A DNA stretch of 64,000 nucleotides from positions 2,108,001-2,172,000 of the forward strand of contig NZ_CP076103.1 of NCBI RefSeq assembly GCF_018732085.1. Direction: 5' to 3'. The number at the start of each line of letters is the position of its first letter. The stretch's first letter is position 1. The DNA is from Lysobacter capsici. Its GTDB lineage: Bacteria > Pseudomonadota > Gammaproteobacteria > Xanthomonadales > Xanthomonadaceae. Positions 7,183-18,725 of the stretch are shown here, one piece after another. The position numbers were made by a program, and so were the translations under genes. Under the pieces are notes generated by a model that had not been told where the DNA came from, made no database searches, and worked only from the letters and a program-made list of their open reading frames with translations.

Positions 7183-8732
7183 GGTTTGACGTCCTGGGGC
7201 CAGCGATAACGCACGGTGTAGGTCAGCTTGGTTTCGCCGTCGGCCGGCACCGCCACGTCGAACTCGGCATGGCGCGCGTCCTTCTTCTTCGACGGCTGGC
7301 TGGACGACACGATCTCCCAATCGGCCCAGCGCGGCAAGGGCTCGGTGACCCGAACCGTGGCCGGGTTCTTCTTCGCGTTCTTGAGGGTGATCGCGAACGA
7401 TTCGGTGATGGTGCGTCCGGTACGGTCCAGCTTGAATGCGGTCGCCTCGCGCTTGCCGCTCAGGTCGAACACTTTGCCCAGTTCGAGCTTGATCTGCGCA
7501 TTGGCCGGGGTGTGGCCGAGCGCGGATTCGCCGAGGAAATCGCTGCCGTCGAATACCCGCACGCGCCCGGCCGGCAGCGGCAGGCCCAGGCCGGAAGCCT
7601 TGTCGTTGCTGAACTCGACCTTGGACATCACCGGCAGGTCGCCGACCTGGCCGTGGTAATCGCGCTCGATCAGCGGCGTCGGCGGCTGCCAGTCGTTGTC
7701 GGCGCTTTCGAAGGAATAGATGCGTTCGCAGGCGACCGCGCCGTTGCGCGGGAACAGCGCGATGCGCTCGGTGCTGCCGTTGGCCAGGGTCACCGCTTGC
7801 GGCAGATCGTAGGCGTGGTACTCGCCGGCGGCGCGCTCGACCGGCATCGGCGGTGCGGCGGCCATCTGCACCTTTTCGGCCGACATGTCCGCTGCCATGT
7901 AGCCGAAATTGCCGGCCACCGTGTCTCGGCTGCGATTGGGCTCGCCCGCGACCAGGCTCAGGCGCGCATCGTTGAACGCGCCGCCGGAGCGATTGGCGAC
8001 CAATGCCGCGCCGTCGAGCGCGAGCTTGCAGCCGCCGCCCGGCGCCAGCGTGGCGAGGTATTCCGCGCGCCAGGCCATGCCGCCCATCGGGTACGACAGC
8101 ACGAATTCGGCGTCGCCGCTCTTGTCGGCGTTGACCGTCCATTGCAGCGAGGACTGGCGCGGCAGCAGGTTGTCGTTGTCGATCAGGCTGAAGCTGTCGT
8201 AGCTGCGGATCACCTTGATCCGGCCGTCGTCGAGGGCGAGGGTGAGGCCGTTGTTGGCCGAGATCAGCACGCCGCTGTCGGTCTGCTTGGCGCCGCCGGC
8301 GGTGTGTTCGACCGAGACCTTGCGGCCGATCGCGACCACGATGACGTTCTGCGCGCCCGCGACCGCGGAGATGTAACGCTGGCCGACCACGCTCACGCTG
8401 CCGTCTTGCGGTTGCAGCAGCGCGGCTTCCACGTCCATCGCCGGCGGCAGCGATTGTTCCGACACGTCGTTGCGGCCGCTGTTGAGCTTGAAGCGCAGCG
8501 GCCGTTCGACCAGCGCATAACCGGGCATGCCGACGCTGGCGCCCTGGGTGCCGGCCAGCGCTTCGTAGCCGCCGCTGTAGACGGTGAGTTTGGTGCTGGC
8601 GCCGGCGGCGGTGCCGGTCTTGTCGGACGGCGTGTCGGCAGCGGCGGATTTGGCGTTGTCGGTGCCTGACGGCGCGGCGGAGCAGGCGGCCAATGCGCAG
8701 GCCAGGGCGAGCAGGCTCAGTGACTGTTTCAT
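7179..8732 (-). CDS. DUF4139 domain lipoprotein
   Basis: A 517-residue protein from the ATG at 8730-8732 with GGAG upstream. The N-terminus is a lipoprotein signal (LALACALAAC, lipid-modified Cys near residue 17), followed by a Ser/Thr/Asp/Ala linker. The rest matches bacterial DUF4139 proteins: an N-terminal region containing AGAQNVIVVAIGRK, then a long beta-rich part with DYHGQVGDLPVMSKVEFSN and a C-terminus rich in LPAGRVRVF, ITLKNAKKNP and VTEPLPRWADWEI. The molecular role of the family is unknown. It is divergent from the copper chaperone gene with only 37 nt between the two starts, so their promoters must overlap. An ATG 12 nt upstream is possible. Confidence 0.85.
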   Translation of the reverse strand: MKQSLSLLALACALAACSAAPSGTDNAKSAAADTPSDKTGTAAGASTKLTVYSGGYEALAGTQGASVGMPGYALVERPLRFKLNSGRNDVSEQSLPPAMDVEAALLQPQDGSVSVVGQRYISAVAGAQNVIVVAIGRKVSVEHTAGGAKQTDSGVLISANNGLTLALDDGRIKVIRSYDSFSLIDNDNLLPRQSSLQWTVNADKSGDAEFVLSYPMGGMAWRAEYLATLAPGGGCKLALDGAALVANRSGGAFNDARLSLVAGEPNRSRDTVAGNFGYMAADMSAEKVQMAAAPPMPVERAAGEYHAYDLPQAVTLANGSTERIALFPRNGAVACERIYSFESADNDWQPPTPLIERDYHGQVGDLPVMSKVEFSNDKASGLGLPLPAGRVRVFDGSDFLGESALGHTPANAQIKLELGKVFDLSGKREATAFKLDRTGRTITESFAITLKNAKKNPATVRVTEPLPRWADWEIVSSSQPSKKKDARHAEFDVAVPADGETKLTYTVRYRWPQDVKP

Positions 8733-8769
8733 CGTCAACTCCATGGAGGCTCGGGGGTATGATAAGGCG

Positions 8770-9270
8770 ATGAACGTATCTGCCATCCGAATGGGGTTGA
8801 CGCTCGCCGCCGCGCTGGGCGCGGCGTGCGCATTTCACGCATCGGCGAAGGATGTGCCCGCGCCGCCGGCCGCGACCGCGGCGAGTGCGTGCATCGCCAA
8901 GGGCCAGGTCAAGATCCGCGACGCGTGGGTGCGATTGCCGCCGATGCAGATGCCGATGATGGCTGGCTTCGGCCGGATCGAGAACCGCTGCGCGGCGCCG
9001 GTGGTGATCGTCGCGGCGAAGAGCGCGGCGTTCGCCGATGTGTCGCTGCACGAGACCCGCATCGTCGACGGCGTCAGCAAGATGCGCGCGTTGCCGGAGC
9101 TGCGCATCGCGCCCGACGGCGCGGCGGTGTTGAAGCCCGGCGGCATGCATCTGATGCTGATGCAGCAGCATGCGCCGCTCAAGGAGGGCAGCCGGGTGGC
9201 GATCGAATTCGAACTCAAGGGCGGCGGTTCGCTGCTGGGCGAGTTCGAGGTGCGCAAGGCTGCGCCTTGA
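8770..9270 (+). CDS. Periplasmic copper chaperone PCuAC
   Basis: A 166-residue protein with a signal peptide (residues 1-27, ending FHASA). The PCuA(C) copper-binding motif H-x10-M-x21-H-x-M is exact: H94, M105, H127 and M129. Proteins of this family hold Cu(I) in the periplasm and pass it to the CuA centre of cytochrome oxidase, usually with Sco proteins. No sco or cytochrome oxidase gene is in view. It is divergent from the DUF4139 lipoprotein gene. Confidence 0.92.
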   Translation: MNVSAIRMGLTLAAALGAACAFHASAKDVPAPPAATAASACIAKGQVKIRDAWVRLPPMQMPMMAGFGRIENRCAAPVVIVAAKSAAFADVSLHETRIVDGVSKMRALPELRIAPDGAAVLKPGGMHLMLMQQHAPLKEGSRVAIEFELKGGGSLLGEFEVRKAAP

Positions 9271-9328
9271 TTCCGGCGTTTCGCCCAAAGCAATCTTGAA
9301 GCAAGCCGCGTCGAATCTCGCGCTCGCC

Positions 9329-9456
9329 CCTGTAGGAGCGGCGCGAGCCGCGACCGCGAAACATCGCCTATGACGCAGGTTGCGATGCCCCGCGCGCGAA
9401 TGTCGCTTGCGGTGTGAGCGTGGTTGCGCGGTCGCGGCTCGCGCCGCTCCTACAGG
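9329..9456. repeat. Inverted pair of family-I palindromic repeats
   Basis: Facing copies lie at 9329-9358 and 9428-9456 in the 270-nt gap between the convergent copper chaperone and thioesterase genes. No other feature is seen in the gap. Confidence 0.85.
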
Positions 9457-9540
9457 GGCGCACGTAGTTAAACCGCGTGTGATGCCCGCGCGTTGCGATC
9501 GGTTATTTGCGGACGGCGATGTACGCCGTCCGTGTGAGGC

Positions 9541-10296
9541 TCAGCCGGCCGAGCAGGCCGCGCGGACCGGTTCGGGCAGCGCCGCGGGCTGGCCGGTTTC
9601 GCGATGAATCCACACCAGCACCACGTTGCCGTCGCAGTACAGCGCGCTGGAATCGTTCGCGTCGACGATGCGGTGGCCGATGCTCAGGCTGGTGGTGCCG
9701 AGGCGTTCGACGAACAGTTCGACGTCGAGTTCGTTCGGCCATTCGATCGGGCGGCGGTAGTTCAGATGCGCGGCCGCGACGACCGGAGCGACGTGATCGT
9801 CCATGCCGTGGCCGGGCAGGGTCACCATCCAGCGCAGGCGCGCTTCCTCCAGATAGCTGAGGAACTTGGAATTGTTGACGTGGTTGAACGCGTCCAGATC
9901 GCGCCAGCGCACCGACAGCGGCACCCGGATCAAGGCGGGGTTCGGCGCCGGTTCGGGCGTGGCCGCCGGCGCTTGCGGCGCAGCGGCGTTGCCGCTGCCG
10001 GCCGGGCCATGGTCCTGTGTCGCGATGGCTGGTTGCTTTACTGCGTCGAGTTTTGCGGCCGCATGCTGCGCAGCCGATGGCTTGGAACCACGGCCTTTCG
10101 AACCAGTTCGCTTCGAATCGGCAGGCTTTGCGTCGGCATGCTTCGAATCGGCATGCGTGGCCGACGCATCATCGGCGCCAGTCGCGGCGCCGGCGGACTT
10201 GCGCGAACGCGAATTGCGTTGCTTGCGCGGCGCCGGCATGGCCTCGCCGGCAGTGGCTTCCACTGCCGGCGTTTTCTTCTTGTTGCGATCGGTCAT
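9541..10296 (-). CDS. Hotdog-fold acyl-CoA thioesterase with a long basic N-terminal extension
   Basis: A 251-residue protein. Residues from about 118 onward form a 4HBT/YbgC-type hotdog domain (VRWRDLDAFNHVNNSKFLSY, then HLNYRRPIEW and HRIVDANDSSALYCDGN); Asp in RDLDAFNH is the expected catalytic region. The first 115 residues are low-complexity and rich in Lys, Ala, Ser, Asp and His (THADSKHADAKPADSKRTGS), probably disordered. Its ATG overlaps the uvrA stop by ATGA, so expression probably depends on uvrA translation. The acyl substrate cannot be told. A similar basic tail occurs on nth at the left edge and at the uvrA C-terminus. Confidence 0.88.
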   Translation of the reverse strand: MTDRNKKKTPAVEATAGEAMPAPRKQRNSRSRKSAGAATGADDASATHADSKHADAKPADSKRTGSKGRGSKPSAAQHAAAKLDAVKQPAIATQDHGPAGSGNAAAPQAPAATPEPAPNPALIRVPLSVRWRDLDAFNHVNNSKFLSYLEEARLRWMVTLPGHGMDDHVAPVVAAAHLNYRRPIEWPNELDVELFVERLGTTSLSIGHRIVDANDSSALYCDGNVVLVWIHRETGQPAALPEPVRAACSAG

Positions 10297-13220
10297 GCGG
10301 CGGATTTCTTCTTTGCACGCGCGGCTGGCGCGGCGGTCTTGGCGGCGGGTTTCTTCTTCGCCGGCTCGGCGGGCGCCTTGGCTTTCTTCGGCGTGCCGAG
10401 CAGCGGGGCAAGGAAGTGGCCGGTGTGCGAATGCGGCAGTGCGGCGATCTCTTCCGGCGTGCCGGTGGCGAGGATGGTGCCGCCGCGATGGCCGCCCTCC
10501 GGACCCAGGTCGATGACCCAGTCGGCGGTCTTGATCACGTCGAGGTTGTGTTCGATCACCACCACGGTGTTGCCGTCGTCGCGCAGGCGGTGCAGCACGG
10601 CGAGCAAATGTTCGATGTCGTGGAAGTGCAGGCCGGTGGTCGGCTCGTCGAGGATGTACAAGGTGCGCCCGGTGTCGCGGCGCGAGAGCTCCTTCGACAG
10701 TTTGACGCGCTGCGCTTCGCCGCCCGACAAGGTGGTCGCGCTCTGGCCCAGCTTGATGTAGCTCAGGCCCACGTCCATCAGGGTTTCGAGTTTGCGCGCG
10801 ATGGTCGGCACCACTTCGAACAGGTTCAACGCCGCCTCGACCGTCATCTCGAGCACGTCGTTGATGTTGTAACCCTTGTACAACACCTCCAGCGTCTCGC
10901 GGTTGTAGCGCTTGCCGTGGCAGACGTCGCAGGGCACGTACACGTCCGGCAGGAAGTGCATCTCGACCTTGATCAGGCCGTCGCCCTGGCAGGCTTCGCA
11001 ACGCCCGCCGCGCACGTTGAAGCTGAAGCGGCCCGGCGAGTAGCCGCGCGCGCGCGCTTCGGGCACCTGCGCGAACAACTCGCGCAGCGGCGTGAACAGG
11101 CCGGTGTAGGTGGCCGGATTCGAACGCGGAGTGCGGCCGATCGGCGACTGGTCGATGTCGACGACCTTGTCGAACAGTTCGATGTTCTCCACCGACTTGT
11201 ACGGCGCCGGCGTCTGCGAGGCGCCGTTCAATTCGTTGGCCGCGATCACGTACAAGGTGTCGTTGATCAGGGTCGACTTGCCCGAACCCGACACGCCGGT
11301 GACGCAGGTCAGCAGCCCGGCGGGAATGGCGAGATCGACATCCTTGAGGTTGTTGCCGGTCGCGCCGCGCAGATGCAGGGTGGTCTTCGGGTTCGGCTTG
11401 TGCCGGGTCTTCGGGATCTCGATCTTGCGCTTGCCGCTGAGGTACTGGCCGGTCAGCGAACGCGGCGCTTTCAGGATGTCGGCGAACTGGCCCTGGGCGA
11501 CGATTTCGCCGCCATGCACGCCGGCGCCGGGGCCGATGTCGACGATGTAGTCGGCCAGGCGCATCGCGTCTTCGTCGTGTTCGACCACGATCACCGTGTT
11601 GCCCAGATCGCGCAGACGCGTGAGCGTGCCGAGCAGGCGTTCGTTGTCGCGCTGGTGCAGGCCGATCGACGGCTCATCGAGCACGTACATCACCCCGACC
11701 AGGCCGGCACCGATCTGGCTGGCCAGGCGGATGCGCTGCGCTTCGCCGCCCGACAGCGAGTCGGCCTTGCGTTCCAGGGTGAGGTAATCCAGGCCGACGT
11801 CGACCAGGAAGCGCAGGCGATCGACGATCTCCTTGACGATCTTGACCGCGATCTCGCCGCGCCAGCCCGGCATTTCCAGGGTCTTGAAGAAGTTCAGCGC
11901 TTCGTCGACCGGCAGCACCACCAGTTCCGGCAGCGGACGCTCGGCCACGAACACGTTGCGCGCGGCGCGGTTCAAACGCGCGCCGCCGCAGTCGGGGCAG
12001 GGACGCTGGCTGATGAACTTGGCCAGTTCTTCGCGCACCGCGGCCGATTCGGTCTCGCGGTAACGCCGTTCCAGGTTCGGCACGATGCCTTCGAAACGAT
12101 GCTTGCGCTGGCTGCGGCCGCCGCTTTCGGTGATGTAGTTGAAACTGATCTGTTCGTCGCCGCTGCCGTACAGCACGGCCTTCTGCTGCGCCGCGGTCAG
12201 CGCCTGCCACGGCGTGTCGACGTTGAACTTGTAGTGCTTGGCCAGCGACTGGATCAACTGGAAGTAATACGCGTTGCGCCGATCCCAGCCGCGCACCGCG
12301 CCGGCCGACAGCGACAGCTCCGGATGCACGACCACGCGCGCGGGATCGAAGAACTCGGCCACGCCCAGGCCGTCGCAGGTCGGGCACGCGCCGACCGGCG
12401 AGTTGAACGAGAACAGGCGCGGTTCGAGTTCGGGCAGCGAGTAGTCGCAGACCGGGCAGCTGTACTTGGACGAGAACAGCAGCGGCGCGGTTTCGGCGTT
12501 GTCGAGCGACTGCACCTGGGCCATGCCGTCGCCGAGCTTGAGCGCGGTCTCGAACGATTCGGCCATGCGCTGCTTGATGTCTTCGCGCGGGCGGAAGCGG
12601 TCGACGACCGCCTCGATGGTGTGCTTGACCCGCAGCGCCAGCGGCGGCACCGCGTCGATCTCGTACAGCTCGCCGTCCACGCGCACGCGCACGAAGCCCT
12701 GCGCGCGCAGTTGCTCGAACACTTGCGCGTGCTCGCCCTTGCGTTCGCGGATCACCGGCGCGAGCAGCATGTAGCGCTGCTCGGGGTCGAGGGTCATCAC
12801 CTGGTCGACCATCTGGCTGACGGTCTGCGCTTCCAGCGGGTAGTGATGGTCCGGACACCGCGGCGAACCCACCCGCGCGTACAGCAGGCGCAGGTAGTCG
12901 TAGACCTCGGTGATGGTGCCCACGGTCGAACGCGGGTTGTGCGAGGTGGATTTCTGCTCGATCGAAATCGCCGGCGACAGGCCTTCGATGTGATCGACCT
13001 CGGGCTTCTCCATCACCGACAGGAACTGGCGGGCGTAGGCCGAGAGCGATTCGACGTAGCGGCGCTGGCCTTCGGCGTAGATGGTGTCGAAGGCGAGCGA
13101 GGATTTGCCCGACCCGGACAGGCCGGTGATCACGATCAGCTTGTCGCGCGGCAGATCGAGATCGATGTTCTTGAGGTTGTGCGTCCGCGCGCCGCGGATG
13201 CGGATGTAGTCCAGCGCCAT
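10293..13220 (-). CDS. uvrA: Excinuclease ABC subunit A
   Basis: A 975-residue UvrA, the damage-sensing ATPase of nucleotide excision repair. It has two ABC modules with Walker A GLSGSGKS at residues 33-40 and GVSGSGKS in the second half, and two LSGGEAQR signature motifs. Its zinc modules include CPVCDYS with CPTCDG and CEACQGDG with CDVCHGKRY. The start MALDYIRIRGARTHNLKNI is canonical. About 30 extra residues at the C-terminus are Lys/Ala/Pro-rich. The start is well set by homology, with only an unconserved Pro-rich stretch before it. Confidence 0.97.
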   Translation of the reverse strand: MALDYIRIRGARTHNLKNIDLDLPRDKLIVITGLSGSGKSSLAFDTIYAEGQRRYVESLSAYARQFLSVMEKPEVDHIEGLSPAISIEQKSTSHNPRSTVGTITEVYDYLRLLYARVGSPRCPDHHYPLEAQTVSQMVDQVMTLDPEQRYMLLAPVIRERKGEHAQVFEQLRAQGFVRVRVDGELYEIDAVPPLALRVKHTIEAVVDRFRPREDIKQRMAESFETALKLGDGMAQVQSLDNAETAPLLFSSKYSCPVCDYSLPELEPRLFSFNSPVGACPTCDGLGVAEFFDPARVVVHPELSLSAGAVRGWDRRNAYYFQLIQSLAKHYKFNVDTPWQALTAAQQKAVLYGSGDEQISFNYITESGGRSQRKHRFEGIVPNLERRYRETESAAVREELAKFISQRPCPDCGGARLNRAARNVFVAERPLPELVVLPVDEALNFFKTLEMPGWRGEIAVKIVKEIVDRLRFLVDVGLDYLTLERKADSLSGGEAQRIRLASQIGAGLVGVMYVLDEPSIGLHQRDNERLLGTLTRLRDLGNTVIVVEHDEDAMRLADYIVDIGPGAGVHGGEIVAQGQFADILKAPRSLTGQYLSGKRKIEIPKTRHKPNPKTTLHLRGATGNNLKDVDLAIPAGLLTCVTGVSGSGKSTLINDTLYVIAANELNGASQTPAPYKSVENIELFDKVVDIDQSPIGRTPRSNPATYTGLFTPLRELFAQVPEARARGYSPGRFSFNVRGGRCEACQGDGLIKVEMHFLPDVYVPCDVCHGKRYNRETLEVLYKGYNINDVLEMTVEAALNLFEVVPTIARKLETLMDVGLSYIKLGQSATTLSGGEAQRVKLSKELSRRDTGRTLYILDEPTTGLHFHDIEHLLAVLHRLRDDGNTVVVIEHNLDVIKTADWVIDLGPEGGHRGGTILATGTPEEIAALPHSHTGHFLAPLLGTPKKAKAPAEPAKKKPAAKTAAPAARAKKKSAA

Positions 13221-13570
13221 CGGGTGCCTGCAAGGGGGAGGTAGAGCCGCCTTCGCGAAACGCGACGGCGAACAGGGGAGCGTATCGAGTGGGGAAGGTG
13301 GGGGCAAATCCCGGAAACGAAAGCGCCCGGGGCGGGCATGAGGGATGTCATCCCAGGCCCGTGGGGCTTGGGGTTCAGGCGGTCGCGGGGAGCGCGGCCG
13401 AAGCGGGGCCCGATGCGGTGGCCCGCTTCGGCAAAGCCGAGTGCGCGAAGCGACGGGGCGGTGCCGCGTCGGGTGGAGTAGCGGTCGGGCCGGTTTCGGC
13501 GACGGTCGCGCGGGACAGGCGCCGGGCGCCGCGATGGCGGCCGATGCAACGGTGGGAAGGGCTATATCTT

Positions 13571-13652
13571 GTGGAAGGGGCTTCAGCCTCGACGCTTTTC
13601 GTTCAGATCACCGCGCCGGATCGAAAAGCGTCGGGGCTGAAGCCCCTCCCAC
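13571..13652. repeat. Family-II palindromic repeat (GGGGCTTCAGCC type)
   Basis: Two facing copies of a second repeat family (core GAGGGGCTTCAGCCCCGACG) lie around a 30-nt centre. Other copies are at 41111-41220, 46346-46440 and 48375-48480. The whole gap 13221-13736 holds no gene that I can support. Confidence 0.8.
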
Positions 13653-13736
13653 GAGAGCGGCCGCTCCCACGAGAACAGCCGCTTCAGCAAGAGGCCGATG
13701 TCGTTCAGGTCCGGGCGCGTCGCCGCGCCCGGGAGG

Positions 13737-14660
13737 TCACTTGACCGCGTTGAACTGCAGCGGCGTGGTCGCCGCACCGGTCGCGGCCTTGGTGTCGAGC
13801 GCGCCTGGATTGACCCCGGCGACGATCAGCTGGACCTTGACCGCCTCGGCGCGCTGGCGCGACAGGGTTTCGTTGTCGCTGGGCTGGCCCGCGCCGCCGC
13901 CGGGACCGACGATCTCGTAGCGCGCGTCGGCCGGCCCGGCCTGGATCGCCTTGGCCGCGCGGCTGAGGATGTCCAGGCTGGCCGGGGCGATGCGGGCGCC
14001 GCCGTCGTCGAAGCGCAGATTGATCTGATTGAGCGCCTTGACGATCTCGGCGGGACCGGCCTTGCCCGGTTGCAGCGCCGCCAGCGCCTGCGCGGCAGCG
14101 TCGGACGAGGCCGCCGCGCCGCCGACGCCTTCGAACAGGCCGCCGTATTGGTAACCCGGGAACAGGGTCTTGGCCTTTTCCAGCAGGACCGCGCGGTCGG
14201 CGTCGGAGGCCTGGCCGCTGAGTTCGATCTTCTCGCCTTCGAAACTCACCGCCGCGCCGGACATGCTCAGCGCCGCGGCGAACTGCGGCAGCTTGTCCAG
14301 CCACGGCGCCGGCTTGGCGGCCTTGTCGACGTTGAGATTGCCGCTGATCTGGCCGCTGTAGGCCTGGGCCAGGGCGATGCTCAGCGCCTTGCGGTTGGCC
14401 TCGGTGTCGAGGGTGCCGTCGTAGCGGATCGCGCCGTTGTTGTTGACCAGGCTGAGCTTGGCGTCGAAACGCACGACCGGCGCGGGCGCGGCGGCGGCGG
14501 GCGTGGTGGACGCGGCATCGGGGGAGGCGGCGTCGCGGTTGCAGGCGCTCAGGCCGCCGCCCAGCGCCACGGCGAGGGCGAGCGACAGCAGGCCGGCGCG
14601 ATGGCGGCCGAAGGCGAGGGCGGGCGGGTTGGCGCGCGAGGCGGGCGGGATGGTGCGCAT
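13737..14660 (-). CDS. OmpA-family lipoprotein with BON-like repeats
   Basis: A 307-residue protein from the ATG at 14658-14660, with GGAG upstream. The N-terminus is a long, basic lipoprotein signal (LALAVALGGGLSAC). Residues 60-175 look like two BON-type folds (FDAKLSLVNNNGAIRYDG, AAVSFEGEKIELSG), and residues 200-307 form an OmpA C-terminal domain (INLRFDDGGARIAPASLDIL, SRQRAEAVKVQLI). The architecture recalls mycobacterial ArfA and suggests an outer membrane lipoprotein that holds peptidoglycan. It is a single gene; there is no operon partner. Confidence 0.82.
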   Translation of the reverse strand: MRTIPPASRANPPALAFGRHRAGLLSLALAVALGGGLSACNRDAASPDAASTTPAAAAPAPVVRFDAKLSLVNNNGAIRYDGTLDTEANRKALSIALAQAYSGQISGNLNVDKAAKPAPWLDKLPQFAAALSMSGAAVSFEGEKIELSGQASDADRAVLLEKAKTLFPGYQYGGLFEGVGGAAASSDAAAQALAALQPGKAGPAEIVKALNQINLRFDDGGARIAPASLDILSRAAKAIQAGPADARYEIVGPGGGAGQPSDNETLSRQRAEAVKVQLIVAGVNPGALDTKAATGAATTPLQFNAVK

Positions 14661-14894
14661 GGATTCTCCGCTGGGTGGGAATCGGGATCGTGAGGGTGCG
14701 GCGCGGGTCAAGATTGGGCAAAGCGTGTCGGGGCCGGGCGATGTATTGCGGGGCATGGCGATGCGTCGGCGGTTAATGGAGTGCGGTTGTGCGGTGGAGT
14801 TCCCGGTTGCTGCGATTGCGGTGATGGCGATGATTGCCGATCGATCGCTCATGTCTTGGACATGCGCCGAACAGATCGCAGATCGTGATCTCGC

Positions 14895-15185
14895 TAGGAC
14901 GTCATTCCCGCGAAGGCGGGCTCTGCTGTACTTCGGCGTAGCCGAACATCCAGAGCCTTTAGCGTCATTCCTCCAGGATGTCATTCCCGCGAAGGCGGGA
15001 ATCCAGAGCCTTCAGCGTTATTCCTCCAGAACGTCATTCCCGCGAACGCGGGAATTCAGTGACTTTGAGCGTCGCTGCAAGAAAGCTGAAAAACTCAACA
15101 TGTTGCTGTAACGACTTCGTCAGACAGGAGTCGCGATTGAACCTTGCGCTAACGTCACTGGATTCCCGCCTTCGCGGGAATGACG
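14895..15185. repeat. Cluster of family-III repeats (CATTCCCGCGAAGGCGGGA)
   Basis: Four copies of a short hyphenated palindrome (TTCCCGCGAAGGCGGGAA and variants) lie near 14899, 14979, 15032 and 15160, the last in reverse orientation. A related copy with CCCCGCTTTCGCGGGGATGA is at 54684-54715. The gap 14661-15334 otherwise contains a hexamer repeat and a terminator, with no gene. Confidence 0.8.
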
Positions 15186-15212
15186 AGAAAAAAGCGCGAA
15201 GCGAAAATCATA

Positions 15213-15262
15213 AGTCGCAGTCGCAGTCGCAGTCGCAGTCGCAGTCGCAGTCGTAGTCGTAA
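15213..15262. repeat. Hexanucleotide tandem repeat (GTCGCA)n
   Basis: About eight tandem copies of a 6-bp unit (GTCGCA, the last two as GTCGTA) lie downstream of the protease gene and its terminator. Being outside any gene, it is probably a neutral, slippage-prone microsatellite. Confidence 0.85.
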
Positions 15263-15282
15263 GTCGCATCGTCGAGCCCCAC

Positions 15283-15313
15283 AAAAACGAAGGGCCCGGC
15301 AACCGGGCCCCTC
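15283..15313 (-). terminator. Intrinsic terminator of the subtilisin-like protease gene
   Basis: On the minus strand an 8-bp stem (GGGCCCGG / CCGGGCCC with a 3-nt loop, 15292-15310) is followed by CTTCGTTTTTG. It lies just after the protease stop at 15335. Confidence 0.8.
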
Positions 15314-15334
15314 GTGTTCACGCGAACGCTGCGA

Positions 15335-17413
<2,079 letters not shown>

Positions 17414-18405
17414 GACAAACATCCTTGATCCTTCGTTGCGCATGATCCCCTTCGCATCCCCTGTTTAGCGTCGGGCCTTAGGTCCGCCACGGCTGTGCCG
17501 TCGTACCGTCGCGGGACTTGCTTGCGCAGTCCGCCGCGCGCGAATCGCGACGCGGCCGGACTGCAGGGTGCTGTGACAGGCGCACACCGCCGTCTCCGTG
17601 CGCGAAGCGCTGCACGGACGAGGAGAGGAATGCGGCTGATGCGCGAAGGCGAACCCTCTGCGCGGAAAAACGGTGTGAACTGACGACTGCGAACCACATG
17701 CACGGAGCCCCCGGATACAACGCGACCGCTTCATCGTTGCGCGCCTGCGTCGCACGCGTTGCGCCTCGATGTCGCCGTTCCTTGTCGCGCGACCCCCTGC
17801 AAGTCGCTCATAACCGAAGCTAAATGAGCGCACCCATCGCATGCAAGTGTCATCAAAGCTGTGATATCGACATGAATGCGACTGAGCGCACAAACACGCG
17901 CGATGCAGCTCGGCGGCGAGGGTAGGGAGGTTGGCGTCAGCGCCCGCGAATGCAGGGATTTTCAGGCTCCGGCGCGATCGTCGAAGACACCGCGACTATT
18001 TTCGCTTCGAACCAAGTTTCTTTCGGAACTGTGAACTGGGTCGATCTATATTTCGCTGCGTCGCGCGCGATTTGCATGAACTGCCGCACGATTCTTCGCC
18101 GTGCATGCGACGCGGTGCGACTTCGCGCCGATGCAGGCTCGATCGTTTTCGGCGATTTTCGCTGTTGCAGGTTCGCAACATCGGGTCGCGCCGCGTGTTC
18201 GCGACCTGGTTGCGCAAATGCGCGGCGATATTTCCGTTCGCGCAAATCGTTTTGATTCGCGGCGTATTCGAGTCGCGTCGCGCAGCGATCGCTCGTTTGA
18301 AATTTTCTCGCCGATCCGATGAGGGCGGCGAGGGCGAGGCGGCGTCGGAAAGCGATTGAACGATGGCGCGGTGCGACGCCGTCCGGCGTGGGCCCCGGGC
18401 TGGCC
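17414..18405. other. Long intergenic stretch without a recognisable gene
   Basis: About 990 nt between the divergent protease and rplU units. All open frames here are short, arginine-rich and without recognisable motifs or a ribosome site. It must contain the protease promoter, but I could not place it convincingly. Confidence 0.5.
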
Positions 18406-18494
18406 CCTGTAGGAGCGGCGCGAGCCGCGACCGCGACCTCACGCCAACGTCGCCCCCGCGAGGTCGCGGTCGCGGCTCGCGCCGCTCCTACAGG
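18406..18494. repeat. Inverted pair of family-I palindromic repeats
   Basis: Facing copies at 18406-18435 and 18462-18494 lie upstream of the rplU promoter and separate it from the gene-free stretch. Confidence 0.85.
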
Positions 18495-18633
18495 GGGGAT
18501 ACGGGACGGCGCGGCGGGGCAAGATTCGCCTAAATTATTAATTTTTATGGAAAAATGACCCGGTGGCTGCGGATTCGACCGGGACGCTTCACCATCGCCG
18601 CGGCCCCCAAGCCGGTCCGGCCAGGGGGCATAG

Positions 18634-18662
18634 TTGCCGTAACCCGCTGAATCCCCTAAAAT
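18634..18662 (+). promoter_or_regulatory. Probable sigma-70 promoter of rplU-rpmA
   Basis: TTGCCG at 18634-18639 and TAAAAT at 18657-18662 are 17 nt apart, close to the consensus in both boxes. Transcription would start near 18669 and leave a leader of about 57 nt before rplU. The AGAGGA ribosome site is just ahead of the ATG. Confidence 0.6.
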
Positions 18663-18725
18663 TCCGCTTCTGTCCGCCCGGTTCGGGTGCGGCAGGACCA
18701 AAAATAACTACAGAGGAATCTGGTC

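Noticed and set aside
10017..13244. A 1,075-codon open frame on the plus strand opposite uvrA, and other very long antisense frames (for example 23732-27553 opposite ribF-ileS-lspA)
   Set aside because: They are mirror effects of strong GC3 bias in the real genes; their translations are rich in Arg, Gln, His and Asp, have no domains and contradict well-identified genes.
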